In this document: positions 11,001-20,900 of the stretch, one piece after another
How the letters are laid out: each line of letters begins with the position of its first letter
Position numbering within the stretch: position 1 is the stretch's first letter
Assembly (NCBI GenBank): GCA_030490835.1
Contig: CM059975.1
Span: forward strand, 34,194,133-34,258,132
Reading direction: 5' to 3'
DNA length: 64,000 nt
Source: Annona cherimola
Lineage: Eukaryota; Streptophyta; Magnoliopsida; Magnoliales; Annonaceae
Made by a program: the position numbers and the translations under genes
The notes under the pieces: model-generated
What the model saw: the letters and a program-made list of their open reading frames with translations, nothing else
Databases searched by the model: none
What the model was told of the DNA's origin: nothing

Positions 11001-13490
11001 AAAATGTAATGGGAACACTAACTTGAGTGTAGAATAGCTGATAGTATTTAGTTTATTTTATACATATTTGTGACTTTTATGGTTAACTACTTTATTTGGA
11101 GTTTGATGTAGGCATTAAATGGTCAATGTACAGATTCACTCAAGGGATAGTTTAAATATTTTTTTACTATTTATTTAGTTTAAATTTATATAATTCCACT
11201 TGGATGTTTTATATGTCCATTCTTAAAAATAGAGTAACATGTATTAGGATTTCAAGACTTTCGTGATTGATAATTGAAAATTTTTGCTTTTCCATATCTC
11301 TATTCTGTTCTGATTTTCTGTTCTTCTTTGTTTATCTTCTAGCTTTTCTATGATTCACAAATCCTTTCCATTACCCTATCGAGAGGGTGTACATCTTTCT
11401 TTCAAAGTTATATCTCTTCGTTCTATAGAGCATTATTGTTCTACATCAATCCTCATGTACTGTCACAGCCAGTGACCGTAAACTCAACTAAAATTCCAAA
11501 AACTAACCTGTTTTGGCTGAGAGAGAAGTATGAATGATGCTGCTAACCCGGAAAAGACATGCCGGGGAAGTACTTCCTCGATTGATTTAGAGTTCTCCAG
11601 TGAACATTTTAATGTTCTCCTTACAGCTAAATAGCATATCCTCCTACAGTAGAAAAGGAAACGGTAAAAAAAATGACCAAATTTCCAACCAGAAGAAAAT
11701 CAAACAGCAAACTGCTAGCATCAGAATCTTCAGCTAATTTGGCTGGAGATATAAGAAGGAAAAAAATGAAGAAAAGTCTATGCAAAGATGCTACTAGTTG
11801 TTGGACAGAGCATGCACAACATTTTATGGATTTTATAAGAAGCAAAAGCATCAGGTGCATCTCAATATTGATAGATTACCAATAATAGACAACCTAGAAG
11901 AGAAACAGCGGAATAGTGAATTGTTATATTCTCAGTTTTGAAAGGACATTGATTTTCTCCTATGGCATTCAACAAGTGTCTTGCACATCAAGGAGAGACT
12001 CCGTTGATCAAGTTCTGGAGTTAGGCCACGGGCAAGGATCAATTTCTACAAAGAGATTGAAGTCCTGCTGCATCATACCTTGGACTAGTTATATGCCCCA
12101 TCTGTCAACGTTATTCATAGGCAGATCTAGGACCTTTGGAGGGGAATTCAATTTTTTTTCCCAAAATAACTGTATATACCATATTTTTCTAAAGTTTTAG
12201 AGGGTTATATGAGGAGGGGCAATTGCAAAACCTTGGGGTCATGTAGATCTGCCCATGTTCTTATTCCAATCAAGGTGAATGATTTAGAATAGTTTGAAAA
12301 GGGATAATTCACTTTCCTTAGTCAATGAATGCTCTGTATTCCTTTGTATTATTAATTACTTGCCTTCTTGCAGTACCATCTTCATCACTGTAGCATTACC
12401 CAAACTATTGGCACAGCATTTATCATTGCTTTTTCCATATAACTTGGCTCAGCTACAAGAATAATGTTTCAACAGCAATATTGACAACAACATCCTCACC
12501 ATTAACTAACCTATCTAAGATCAGGGTGTTGATGGCATTGAGTATTCACATCTATAAATACCTCATTGGTCCTGTGAGAACTGTTGATCTACTCTACTCT
12601 CCATTGTGTTAAAATGAAGTTTCAAAAACTTTGTCATACCATACAATACCATTCTCTATGCAAAACAAACTCTTTTTAGGGCTTTTTTGCACTCGGTAAA
12701 TAATAACAATAATAATAGTAATAATAACGACAACAACAATAATAATAATATTTTCTCATCCCTTCCTTAACACTTTTTGATATAATTTTATATCTTTATT
12801 ACCTAACTACCTTACTTTTTATATTATTACTTCTATATTTTAATATTTTTTAACATTTTCTATAAACGAACGTATCTATTTTCTCTTTATTATCTTTACT
12901 TGTATTCATTGCCCTTATAATATAAAATTACTTTTTCACCTTTTCAAAATTTTTCCTGCAAAATTTTCCCTAGTCCATCCACCACTTTTTTTTTTTAATA
13001 TGTCACCAAACACACCATTAATTTTTTTTTTCCCCAATTCCCCCACCACTTTCTTTTAACAGGTCACTAAACAGTAAACACACACTCACTTGCAAACACA
13101 GAAAATTGTTCATTACATTCTTATTATTACCTCGATCATAGAGACAGAATCTGATTTAGGTAAGCTGAAGATCCCAAATTTCGAAAATTCAAAACCAACA
13201 CTTCATGACTTCCACAAAAGAGGTTATGATTTCATCGAAGAGGTGGTCCCGGTAATGCCGAGCTCATTATTGCCTATTTTTGCATATATTCACTACTGGA
13301 ACCTAGTTCAGTTCAATTTTCTATGTGGTTTTGAATAATCGTTCTTTCACTATGTCGCATTTGGCGTTTCTCTTGGAATTCGAAATTGCATTTTAGGAAA
13401 TAGAAAAAGAATCCCAAATTCATACCCGCTGAAAGATGGTGGAGGAGGAAGAGAGACAAGGACTGACGGAGAAGCCTGTAGAAGAAGCAT
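4109..13490 (-). CDS. LCNP: Chloroplast (plastid) lipocalin, five exons
   Basis: Exons on the minus strand are 13490-13426, 11643-11508, 9322-9083, 8454-8164 and 4387-4109. They sum to 1011 bp (336 residues) with GT-AG introns; intron 1 is phase 2 and the others phase 0. The ATG at 13490 is the first in-frame ATG; the frame extends upstream only by a TTG. Residues 1 to about 50 look like a transit peptide. Residues 51-71 form a hydrophobic lumen-targeting segment ending near ALE. The lipocalin signature GRW is at about 123-125, with conserved cysteines at about 143 and 145 and the second lipocalin motif TDYDNFALV at about 226-234. The C-terminus runs through YGYDPSKIKDTPQDCE to a terminal LYFK. 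Length and order match Arabidopsis LCNP/CHL (about 353 residues). In Arabidopsis that protein is a thylakoid-lumen lipocalin needed for sustained photoprotective quenching (qH) and protection from lipid peroxidation. No frameshift or stop is seen, so the gene is probably functional. Confidence 0.93.
4856..4892. repeat. (AC)n/(GCAC)n microsatellite
   Basis: An uninterrupted AC dinucleotide run passes into GCAC tetranucleotides inside LCNP intron 4. It is simple sequence and likely length-polymorphic. Confidence 0.9.
5985..6244 (+). mobile_element. MITE family M, copy 1 (in LCNP intron 4)
   Basis: The terminal parts contain AAAACTTTTCA-type repeats. The interior is pyrimidine-rich, with CCTATACAACTACC, TTTTTATACAACTATC and CTCCTCATTATTACACTTAT. 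The same ordered blocks occur at 9941-10211 and 13838-14042 in reverse orientation and at 12678-12965 in the same orientation. Copy size is about 200-290 bp with no coding capacity. The superfamily is not established because I could not fix the target duplication. Confidence 0.7.
6415..6749. repeat. 56-bp perfect inverted repeat enclosing 97-bp tandem repeats
   Basis: Positions 6415-6470 reappear exactly in reverse complement at 6694-6749. The 223-bp spacer contains two direct copies of a block of about 97 bp beginning near TTCCTACCCTCTTCTTCACT. Part of that block (from CCTCTTCAAGCTCATC) is repeated a third time at about 6750-6835. The perfect match of the arms points to a recent duplication-inversion inside LCNP intron 4. 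Confidence 0.85.
7360..7575. repeat. AT-rich minisatellite in LCNP intron 4
   Basis: At least three imperfect copies of a unit contain TTATTGAATATTCAG, TTTAAATGATTGAATA and a CTCTGTTTA or CTGTTCAGTA tail. Unit length varies, so it is a degenerate tandem repeat. Confidence 0.7.
7994..8034. repeat. (CT)n(AC)n compound microsatellite
   Basis: A CT run is followed directly by an AC run, about 130 bp from the donor site of LCNP exon 4 within intron 4. Confidence 0.9.
8455..9082 (-). other. LCNP intron 3
   Basis: A 628-bp phase 0 intron between exon 3 (ending CHCTQ) and exon 4 (starting GVYTFD), with GT donor and TTGCAG acceptor on the minus strand. No repeat or nested gene is recognised. Confidence 0.9.
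9323..11507 (-). other. LCNP intron 2 with one MITE
   Basis: A 2.2-kb phase 0 intron between exon 2 (ending SQPKQ) and exon 3 (starting VIALEAP). A family M MITE occupies 9941-10211. The rest, including 10212-11507, is unique-looking AT-rich DNA without a convincing ORF. Confidence 0.88.
9941..10211 (-). mobile_element. MITE family M, copy 2 (in LCNP intron 2)
   Basis: This is the reverse-orientation relative of 5985-6244. In reverse complement it shows CCTATACTACTACTACAC, CTATACAACTATCC and ACTCATCATTATCCC in the same order. AAAAGTTTTT-type sequence lies near both ends. Confidence 0.72.
11644..13425 (-). other. LCNP intron 1
   Basis: A 1.8-kb phase 2 intron between the short first exon (residue 1 to codon 22) and exon 2. 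It holds a MITE family M copy at 12678-12965 with an ATA/ACA-rich simple repeat at its 5' edge (about 12700-12750). Small ORFs at 11673-11885 and 11916-12200 have no recognisable domain and lie in intron sequence. Confidence 0.85.
12678..12965 (+). mobile_element. MITE family M, copy 3 (in LCNP intron 1)
   Basis: It has the same ordered pyrimidine-rich blocks as 5985-6244, including TATTACCTAACTACCTTAC, TATCTATTTTCTCTTTATT and CATTGCCCTTATAATAT. It is more diverged and carries an internal trinucleotide expansion near its left end. Confidence 0.65.
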
Positions 13491-13640
13491 GGCAGCTGAT
13501 CTCGAGGAAGCTTCTGGAATCTTCCTCGCCGTCAAACCGTAACTCTTCTGGAAGCTTCAGCTGGTATCGTCGGTGATCGTTTTCATCTGCTAATGTCGTA
13601 AGTGGGGCGTGGCAGACGATATGCAAACACACTATTCGTC

Positions 13641-13646
13641 CACGTG
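13641..13646. promoter_or_regulatory. G-box (CACGTG) upstream of LCNP
   Basis: The sequence CCACGTGGC lies about 150 bp upstream of the LCNP ATG at 13490. This is the core bound by plant bZIP and bHLH factors and overlaps an ABA-response-type element. Arabidopsis LCNP is reported to be stress-responsive, which agrees, but regulation here is inferred from the motif alone. Confidence 0.5.
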
Positions 13647-13735
13647 GCACGTTGTCTAAGATGCCGGATTCATTATGGATAAGTCAGCAAAACATGGGGT
13701 GCTTGTGGCAAACGGCAGTGGTGTAAAAAATATGG

Positions 13736-13768
<33 letters not shown>

Positions 13769-13837
13769 AGGGACAAATTTTGAAAAAATAAGAAAGCGGT
13801 GTAACATGACCGAGATATGAATAGTAGTTCAGAAAGT

Positions 13838-14042
13838 AAAAGAGTTTATTTGATATTTGAGAAAATTAAGAAAGAGGAAAAATTTTTGAAAATAAAAGAA
13901 AATAATGTGATATACCAAAGGTAAAGATAAAGGAGTAAAGAGATTAAAATTGAAAAAATGAAATAGTTGTATAAAAATGTAAAAAAAATGATCGAAAAGG
14001 GCAAAAGTAAATGAAAAATCTTTTTTTTTTGTCGTTCTCAAG
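13838..14042 (-). mobile_element. MITE family M, copy 4 (upstream of LCNP)
   Basis: A reverse-orientation copy lies about 350-550 bp upstream of the LCNP start codon. It contains AATAATGTGATATACC, AAAGGAGTAAAGAG and ATAGTTGTATAAAAATG, matching the family blocks. An A-run of about 28 bp lies just before it, near 13735-13763. Its position means it could carry or disrupt promoter sequence. Confidence 0.65.
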
Positions 14043-14219
14043 TACTCCAAAGGATTAAATAATTAGTTAATTATATGGAAAATCGTAAAAGATAATAATA
14101 AAAAGTAGAGCATATAATAATTAAGATTTTACATTATATCAACCAAGCGAGTTTTTTTTTTTTTTTTACATTTCCTTTTAGCAAATGGAGATTTTCTTAT
14201 TGTACAATAGAAAAATAAA

Positions 14220-14255
14220 GAGAAATGATTCTCTGCGCCCGGGCTAAGTTCCGTT
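14220..14255 (+). repeat. MULE left TIR, segment 1 (outer 36 bp)
   Basis: GAGAAATGATTCTCTGCGCC then CGGGCTAAGTTCCGTT. The reverse complement of the right end gives the same sequence with CTGGGCTAAGTCTTGTT. The Copia element begins at 14256 and cuts the TIR here. CCGTT at 14251-14255 is the Copia target duplication. Confidence 0.88.
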
Positions 14256-14385
14256 TGTTAGAAACAATGTTTAAAACAAAACAAAATTGACCAAAGCTTA
14301 AGTTTTGATGATTAACAAAGGCTAATTTGAGTATATTAAAGAGTACTAATGAGTTTGCTCAATGATTTAAGGAACTGAAATAGCC

Positions 14386-15278
14386 AAGTCGATCCCTAAG
14401 TCGACTTGGACTTCGACTTAGGGTGAAGTCAATCCCAAAGTCGACTCCACTATCGACTTGACTTTGAACCTCAAAGGAAAAATCAGAAATGGAAGAGTAG
14501 CAGGTGAAGTCGCAGGCTAAGTCGACTCCACTTGCGACTTGGGTAGCCAAGTCGCACACGAAGTCGACCTCACTATCGACTTCAGTCGAGAAAAACTGTC
14601 CAGACCTGATTTTGGGGCACAAAGCTGCCCAAGTCGCAGGCCAAGTCGACTCCAGGTGCGACTTGGGTGAAGTCGCAGACAAGGTCGACTCCATCCTCGA
14701 CTTGAGAAGTTCAGACTTCAAAATGCAGTTCCAAGCCCATTCCAAGAACCTACTTGAACTTTATCAAGATCCAAATCAAGGAGCAAAGACTATTCTCAAA
14801 GATAACTTGAGTTTCACTCAAGTTCAAAGTAAGAATACATGTTCAAGATCAAATCAAGTCTATCAAGTCCTAAAGATCAAATGACTCCAAAGCAAAGCAA
14901 GGTACATGAATCTGTCCTACAAGAATCAAACTCTCCAAAGATTCATGAGGTTTAAGCCTATCCAAGATAAACCAAAAACAAGGACTTCAAGATTAACAAG
15001 ATCTACAAGTATGAGGAATCATCCAGAATGAAAATGATTCAAAGGAAGAAAGCCAAGCATGATAGAAGCAGATCAAATGAAGATCAAAGCATTTTCAGCA
15101 AAAACCGAGCCAAGTCGCAAGTCAAGTCGACTCCAGGATCGACTTGAGTCGAAGTCTGAAGCCAAGTCGACGAAGACTCAGACCTGGGAATCTGAAGAAC
15201 TGGAGTCGCAGACGAAGTCGACTCAAGATGCGACTTGGGAAGCCAAGTCGCATGCCAAGTCGACTCCACCTTCGACTT
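14386..15278. repeat. Array of nine 34-bp hairpin-capable units in the 5' LTR
   Basis: Each unit has the plan AAGTCGCA, 4 nt, AAGTCGACTCCA, 2 nt, TGCGACTT. The outer octamers are reciprocal inverted repeats and the centre holds the palindrome GTCGAC. Units lie at 14386-14419, about 14423, 14506, 14549, 14631, 14669, 15113, 15203 and 15245-15278. Spacing is irregular, so it is not a simple satellite. All nine recur in the 3' LTR. Palindromic LTR repeats are known in grass Sireviruses (from memory, with a different sequence), so a cis-regulatory role is plausible but inferred. Confidence 0.8.
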
Positions 15279-15361
15279 GGAAAATAACGTTCGAATTTTT
15301 GAACGTTGGAGATCATTTATTGCGCGCCAACCACCTCTACAACGTTCAAATCTTCCTCACT

Positions 15362-15371
15362 CTATAAAAGG
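15362..15371 (+). promoter_or_regulatory. TATA box of Copia 5' LTR
   Basis: CTATAAAAGG sits 83 bp after the last 34-bp unit and is repeated at 24519-24528 in the 3' LTR. It probably sets the U3/R boundary a little downstream. Confidence 0.7.
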
Positions 15372-16056
15372 ACACTCAAATGAACGTGAAAGAATATACA
15401 AGACACTCATATACACTACTATACACACTACAAAGTCCAAAGAGAGAAAAGAAGTGCAAGAAGGAGTTTCTATTTCATTTTCTCCATATTTGAGTGGTCC
15501 ATATACATTCAAAGGAAGAAAGAGCCTCAAGTTGCAAGTTGCTTCATCGATACTCATCCAAGCTGCTTCTACAATCTCTTCCTCGAGCTAAACTTGCCTA
15601 CACATCTCTGTAAAGTGTAGTTTTTCTTATTTCAAGTCTTGTTGTATTAAACTTGATCTTAGCTATTAGCTTGGGTAGCTAAGATCAAGTATATGCAAAG
15701 TAGTGTGTGATTGGAGTGGAACTCATCACCTACTTGTGCTGTGTGTTGTGTATGCCCCCTAGAGCTGGAATCTATAAGAGAGCGGAGACTCTAAGTGTAT
15801 TCGAGAAATACATAGTGGAACCCAAGTCACAACGGAGTGTGAGCTTGGAAGAGTGGAGTAGGGAAGGTTTGCCCGAACCACTATAAATCTTGTCTTCTGC
15901 TTCCTTTTACTGCTTTATCTTAATTGCTGTCTATTTGCTTTCAAAAGGGGATTAATCTTTCAAGGGATTAAGATTTTTAATTTACCAAAGAATTTTTTAT
16001 AGAACCCAATTCACCCCTCCCCTCTTGGGTTTAGCCATCAACTCGGGACCAACAAG

Positions 16057-16068
16057 TGGTATCAGAGC
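16057..16068 (+). promoter_or_regulatory. Primer binding site (initiator tRNA-Met)
   Basis: TGGTATCAGAGC lies 2 bp after the LTR end. It is the standard plant Copia minus-strand primer site, complementary to the 3' end of initiator tRNA-Met. Confidence 0.93.
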
Positions 16069-16102
16069 AGGTCTTTGAGTTTACCAAAGAGATCTTATCG
16101 AT

Positions 16103-17905
16103 ATGGCATCCCAATCTACTTCCGTTCCCGCATTTGCTGAAGGCCAATCCTTTACAAGGCCACCATTGTTTGATGGGAATAATTTTGGATATTGGAAGCT
16201 TCATATGAAGCAACTCATCATGGCTACCGACATGGATTCTTGGATTGCAATCCAAGATGGAGTAACCTTGCCTACCGACGAAAGAGCTTCCAAATGGACC
16301 GATGAGGAAGTAAGAATTGTAAAGAGCAATGCCAAAGCTATGAACTCACTATTTTATGCTCTTACTGCTTCTGAATATGATAGAGTATCCTCTTGTTTAA
16401 CCGCCAAAGAGATATGGGATACGTTAACCTCCATTTATGAAGGAACTTCTCAAGTCCAAGGGACGAGAAGAAATATTTTGATTGGAGAACTAGAAAACTT
16501 TAGAATGCTAGAAACAGAAAATATTTTTGAAATGTTTGCTAGATTCTCAAAAATTACTAATGCTTTAAAAGGTCTCGGAAAGGCTATATCTGAATCTGAG
16601 CAGGTTATGAAGATTTTGAGAGCTCTACCGGAATCTTGGACTCCAAAGATTACTGCGGTAGAAGAAGCCAAGGACCTCAACACATTGAAGCTAGAAAACC
16701 TAATTAGCTCATTAATGTCACATGAGCTAATTAAGAAAAGAAATGAAGATCATCACAAAGGCAAAAGAGCAATTGCCTTGAAAGCCGCACAAGATACAGA
16801 CGACACCTCATCCTCTCAAAATGACGATGAGATTGCCCTACTCACAAAACGATTCAGAAAATTTGTGAGGAAAGGCAGAAATTTTAGAAGTTTCAAAGAT
16901 AGAAATTCTAGAGAGAAAAAGAAAGAACCAACCAAATGTTACCGATGCGGCGGTTCGGGTCACATGCAAGCTCAATGTCCAACTCCCGAAGAAAGCAAGG
17001 CAAAAGAACAAAGAAAAGATCGAGGGGACAACAAAATATTCCAAAGAAATAAAGGAAGAGGCATGTACGTGAATGACGAGGAATCTACAACGAGTATCTC
17101 TTCAACCGACGAAATCGAGGCGGAAGATTGTGCAAGAATATGTTGCATGGCGCAAATCGAACAAGAAGAACAAACCATCTCAACAAAGTGCACAAGCAAT
17201 GAAGAGGTAAGTTCCAAACCTTGTCATTCTCAATCAAGTTATTCTTCTTTTCAAGAATGCCTCAAATGTGCTGAATTAGAAGAACTACAAATTGCATATG
17301 ATTCATTATATGAAGAAATGAAAAAATTAGGAAGCAAGTTTACAATTAAGAAAAGACAATGTGATGCAGTAATAATTGTAAATGGTAAACTTGCAGAAAA
17401 ATTAGAAAAATTGAAAGATGAATATGATTTGCTAAAAAAGGAGAACGGATCATTAAATGAATCATTAGCTAAGTTCTCTAATCCAGGAGAAAATGTAAAG
17501 ATGTTTCTGAATATGACCTCTCAAACAAATAAAAGAGGTCTTGGTTACTATACATTTGAGCAAAAAGAAAGTGGTGAATCGAATGTGCCAATGCTTGGGA
17601 AATATCAAACCAAAACTGCACCTATATACAAGCCACAAAAGAAAAATTTTATGTGGACTAGAAGGCCAACGTTTGAACCATTAGATACTTGGAGGCCTAC
17701 TCCAAGATTACCTATGGCTTGCAATTTTTGCAATAAAATGGGTCATACAATCTATAAATGTAACCTTAAGAAACTGTATGATCATGGTGCAAAATTAGTT
17801 TGGGTTCCAAGGGACACAAGATTTGGGCTTTCAAAGTTAAAACTACAAAGATTGAAATATTTTACTAACCCAAATGGACCCATAAAATGGGTACCAAAGA
17901 GATAA
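16103..17905 (+). CDS. gag: Copia Gag polyprotein (600 aa, intact)
   Basis: This is the capsid/nucleocapsid protein of the retrotransposon, forming cytoplasmic virus-like particles that package the element RNA. The ATG at 16103 lies 49 bp after the LTR. Residues about 20-50 (FDGNNFGYWKLHMKQ) and about 95-235 match the DUF4219/UBN2-type Copia gag core. A CCHC knuckle CYRCGGSGHMQAQC starts at residue 279. A coiled-coil-like charged segment lies at about 390-457. A second knuckle, CNFCNKMGHTIYKC, starts at about residue 540. The frame is open to TAA at 17903-17905. The next recognisable pol sequence is in another frame 8 bp on, without its own ATG, so Pol expression would need frameshifting or an indel has separated the two. 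The large size and second knuckle fit Sirevirus gag. Confidence 0.92.
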   Translation: MASQSTSVPAFAEGQSFTRPPLFDGNNFGYWKLHMKQLIMATDMDSWIAIQDGVTLPTDERASKWTDEEVRIVKSNAKAMNSLFYALTASEYDRVSSCLTAKEIWDTLTSIYEGTSQVQGTRRNILIGELENFRMLETENIFEMFARFSKITNALKGLGKAISESEQVMKILRALPESWTPKITAVEEAKDLNTLKLENLISSLMSHELIKKRNEDHHKGKRAIALKAAQDTDDTSSSQNDDEIALLTKRFRKFVRKGRNFRSFKDRNSREKKKEPTKCYRCGGSGHMQAQCPTPEESKAKEQRKDRGDNKIFQRNKGRGMYVNDEESTTSISSTDEIEAEDCARICCMAQIEQEEQTISTKCTSNEEVSSKPCHSQSSYSSFQECLKCAELEELQIAYDSLYEEMKKLGSKFTIKKRQCDAVIIVNGKLAEKLEKLKDEYDLLKKENGSLNESLAKFSNPGENVKMFLNMTSQTNKRGLGYYTFEQKESGESNVPMLGKYQTKTAPIYKPQKKNFMWTRRPTFEPLDTWRPTPRLPMACNFCNKMGHTIYKCNLKKLYDHGAKLVWVPRDTRFGLSKLKLQRLKYFTNPNGPIKWVPKR

Positions 17906-17912
17906 GATTTAC

Positions 17913-20900
17913 TTGTTTATTTTTCAGACATGTTTTAAAGCAAAGGCAAATAATGTATGGTTCATGGATAACGGTTGTTCAAGGCATATGACAAGAGAAA
18001 GAAGTCTATTTCATAAACTTACGCCTTGCAACGATGGAACAGTTGCCTTTGGTAATAATGAAAAAAGTAAAATTAAAGGAAACGGAAAAATACATAGTAG
18101 TTCAAATGCATGCATGGAAGATGTTTTGTTTGTTGAAGGACTCAAGCACAATCTAATGAGCATTAGTCAATTATGTGACAAAGGATATAAAGTTGTGTTT
18201 GAATCATCTATATGTAATGTATTTGATGGAGAACATATCATGTTTAGTGGAAAAAGACATGGAAATGTATATTTGGTTTCACTAGATGAACTAAATGGTC
18301 AATGTCTAATGGCCATTGATAATGATCCATGGGTTTGGCATAAAAGGCTTGGACATATAAACATGAGAAATATAAAGACCCTATGGAAAAAGAGTTTGGT
18401 AGAAGGATTACCAAAATTGAAATATGACAAGGATAAAATTTGCAAGGCATGTCAATTATCAAAACAACCCAAGATGCCTTTCTCTACCAAAAAGGAAATT
18501 TTCACTACTAGGCCACTTGAATTGCTACACATGGATCTATACGGGCCATCCGACATTCTAACCATTGGTGGAAAGAGATACGTGTTTGTGATTGTTGATG
18601 ATTTTTCAAGATTTACATGGATAATTCTCTTAGCTAGCAAAGATGAAGCCTTCTCTATGTTTGCAACCTTTGTAAATTTGGTGCAAAATGAAAAATAAAG
18701 TACAATTGTAACCATAAGAAGCGATCATGGTGGTGAATTCGAAAACAAACGATTCATAGAATTTTGCAATGAAAAAGGAATTCATCACACATTTTCTGCA
18801 CCAAGAACTCCACAACAAAATGGAGTAGTTGAAAGGAAAAACAGAACTATACAAGAGATGGCTAGAACAATGCTAAATGAGAGCAAACTATCCAAGAAAT
18901 TTTGGGGTGAAGCTGTAAGTACAGTTTGTCATGTTTTTTGAATCGAGTTACCATTAGAGTAATCTTGAAAAAGACCCCATATGAGCTATGGAAAGGAAGA
19001 AAACCAAATATCTCTTATTTTCATACTTTTGGATGCACATGCTATGTTTTGAACAATGGAAAAACCAACTTGGGAAAACTAGATGCTAAAAGTGATAAGG
19101 CAATATTCCTTGGTTACTCATCAAATAGCAAAGCATATAGAGTATTCAATAAACGAAACCAAGTTGTAGAAGAATCCATACATGTTGTATTTGATGAATT
19201 TAACCAAACTCCGAGAAAGGAGGATGAATTAAGTGATGCAGATGAAACAAAAGGAAAAGAACAACCAAAGGAAATCGAGCTCAAGCCAGAAAATCTCATG
19301 GAGGAAGAGGTAAGTGAAGGTAATGACTCTTACAAACCTCCAACTGATTTAAAGTTCAAAAATGCCCATCCAATTGAGCAAGTCATTGGAAATGTGTATG
19401 AAGGAGTAAAAACTAGAAGATCAAAGCAAAACATTTGTGGACAATATGCTTTTGTGTCCAAGATCGAACCAACTACCATTGAACAAGCTCTTAATGATGA
19501 AAGCTGGGTTATTGCAATGCAAGAAGAGCTAAATCAATTTGAAAGAAATGATGTATGACATTTAGTTTCTAGACCAAATGGTCATACCATTATTGGTACC
19601 AAATGGATATTTAGAAACAAATTGGACGAAAGCGGACTTGTAATTAGAAACAAGGCTAGATTAGTAGCCAAAGGGTATTCCCAGGAAGAAGGAATTGATT
19701 TTGAAGAATCATATGCACCCGTGGCTAGATTAGAAGTCATACGTATTTTACTAGCATTTGCTTCTCATATGAATTTCAAATTGTTCCAAATGGATGTAAA
19801 AAGTGCATTTCTGAACGGATATTTGAATGAAGAAGTGTATGTTGAACAACCCCCAGGATTTGAAGAAAAGGATCAATCGAAATATGTTTATAAATTGACC
19901 AAAGCGTTATATGGATTAAAATAAGCTCCAAGAGCTTGGTATGAAAGGTTGAATAAATTTTTGATTGATCATGAGTTTCAAAGAGGAAAAGTTGATACTA
20001 CTTTGTTCAATAAATATAAAAATAAAAATATTTTAATTGTACAAATTTATGTAGATGATATAATATTTGGTGCTACTGACGAAAATTTATGCCAAGAATT
20101 TTCTAAGATTATGCAGAGCGAATTCGAAATGAGCATGATGGGATAATTAAATTTCTTCCTTGGACTGCAAATCAAGCAACAAAATTAAGGAATATTTCTA
20201 AACCAGTCCAAGTATGTCAAAGAGATGCTCAAGAAATTTGGAATGCAAAATAGCAAAGGGGCAAATACTCCAATGAGCTCTACAATCAAGATCGACACAG
20301 ATGAACACGGTAAATGTATCGATCAAAAGCTTTATAGAAGCATGATAGGATCTTTGCTATATTTAACTGCTTCTAGACCTGATATTTTATTCAGTGTTTG
20401 TATGTGTTCTAGATTTCAAGCATGTCCTAAAGAATTACATCTACTTGCTGTAAAAAGGATTTTTAAATATTTAACAAAAACTACCAATCTTGGACTATGG
20501 TATCCAAAAGGATCAACCTTTGATTTAATCGGCTATTCGGATGCGGATTTTGCTGACTATAAGGTAGATAGAAAAAGTACTAGTGGAACTTGTCAGTTTC
20601 TAGGACATATGTTAGTTTCATGGCACTCAAGAAAACAAACAAGCGTTGCTCTATCCACTGCGGAAGCCGAATACATAGCCGCCGGTAGTTGTTGTGCCCA
20701 ATTACTTTGGATGAAACAGCAATTGAAAGATTATGGTATTGATTATTTTGATATTCCTATTAGATGTGATAATACAAGTGCAATTTGTCTGACTAAGAAT
20801 CCTGTACTGCATTCAAGAACCAAGCATATTGATGTAAGACACCATTTCATTAGAGAACATGTTGAAAACCATGATATTTGTTTAGAATATGTGAAAACAG

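Larger units (their letters stand above)
14256..16054 (+). repeat. Copia 5' LTR
   Basis: It runs from TGTTAGAAAC to GGGACCAACA. It contains nine 34-bp hairpin-capable units (14386-15278), a TATA box CTATAAAAGG at 15362-15371 and a terminal ACCCCTCCCCTCTTGGG. The exact offset to the 3' LTR is 9157 bp throughout. Confidence 0.95.

Noticed and set aside
13491..13535. Longer LCNP N-terminus starting 15 codons upstream
   Set aside because: The upstream codon is TTG, not ATG. The ATG at 13490 gives an N-terminus like that of known LCNP proteins.
14359..14745. Minus- and plus-strand ORFs of about 126 codons in both LTRs
   Set aside because: They arise from the GTCGAC repeat units (products rich in VDS and KST repeats) and duplicate exactly in both LTRs. 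No coding evidence.
14386..15278. CRISPR-like array
   Set aside because: Regular short repeats with spacers in a plant LTR. Spacing is irregular, units are palindromic, and there are no cas genes.
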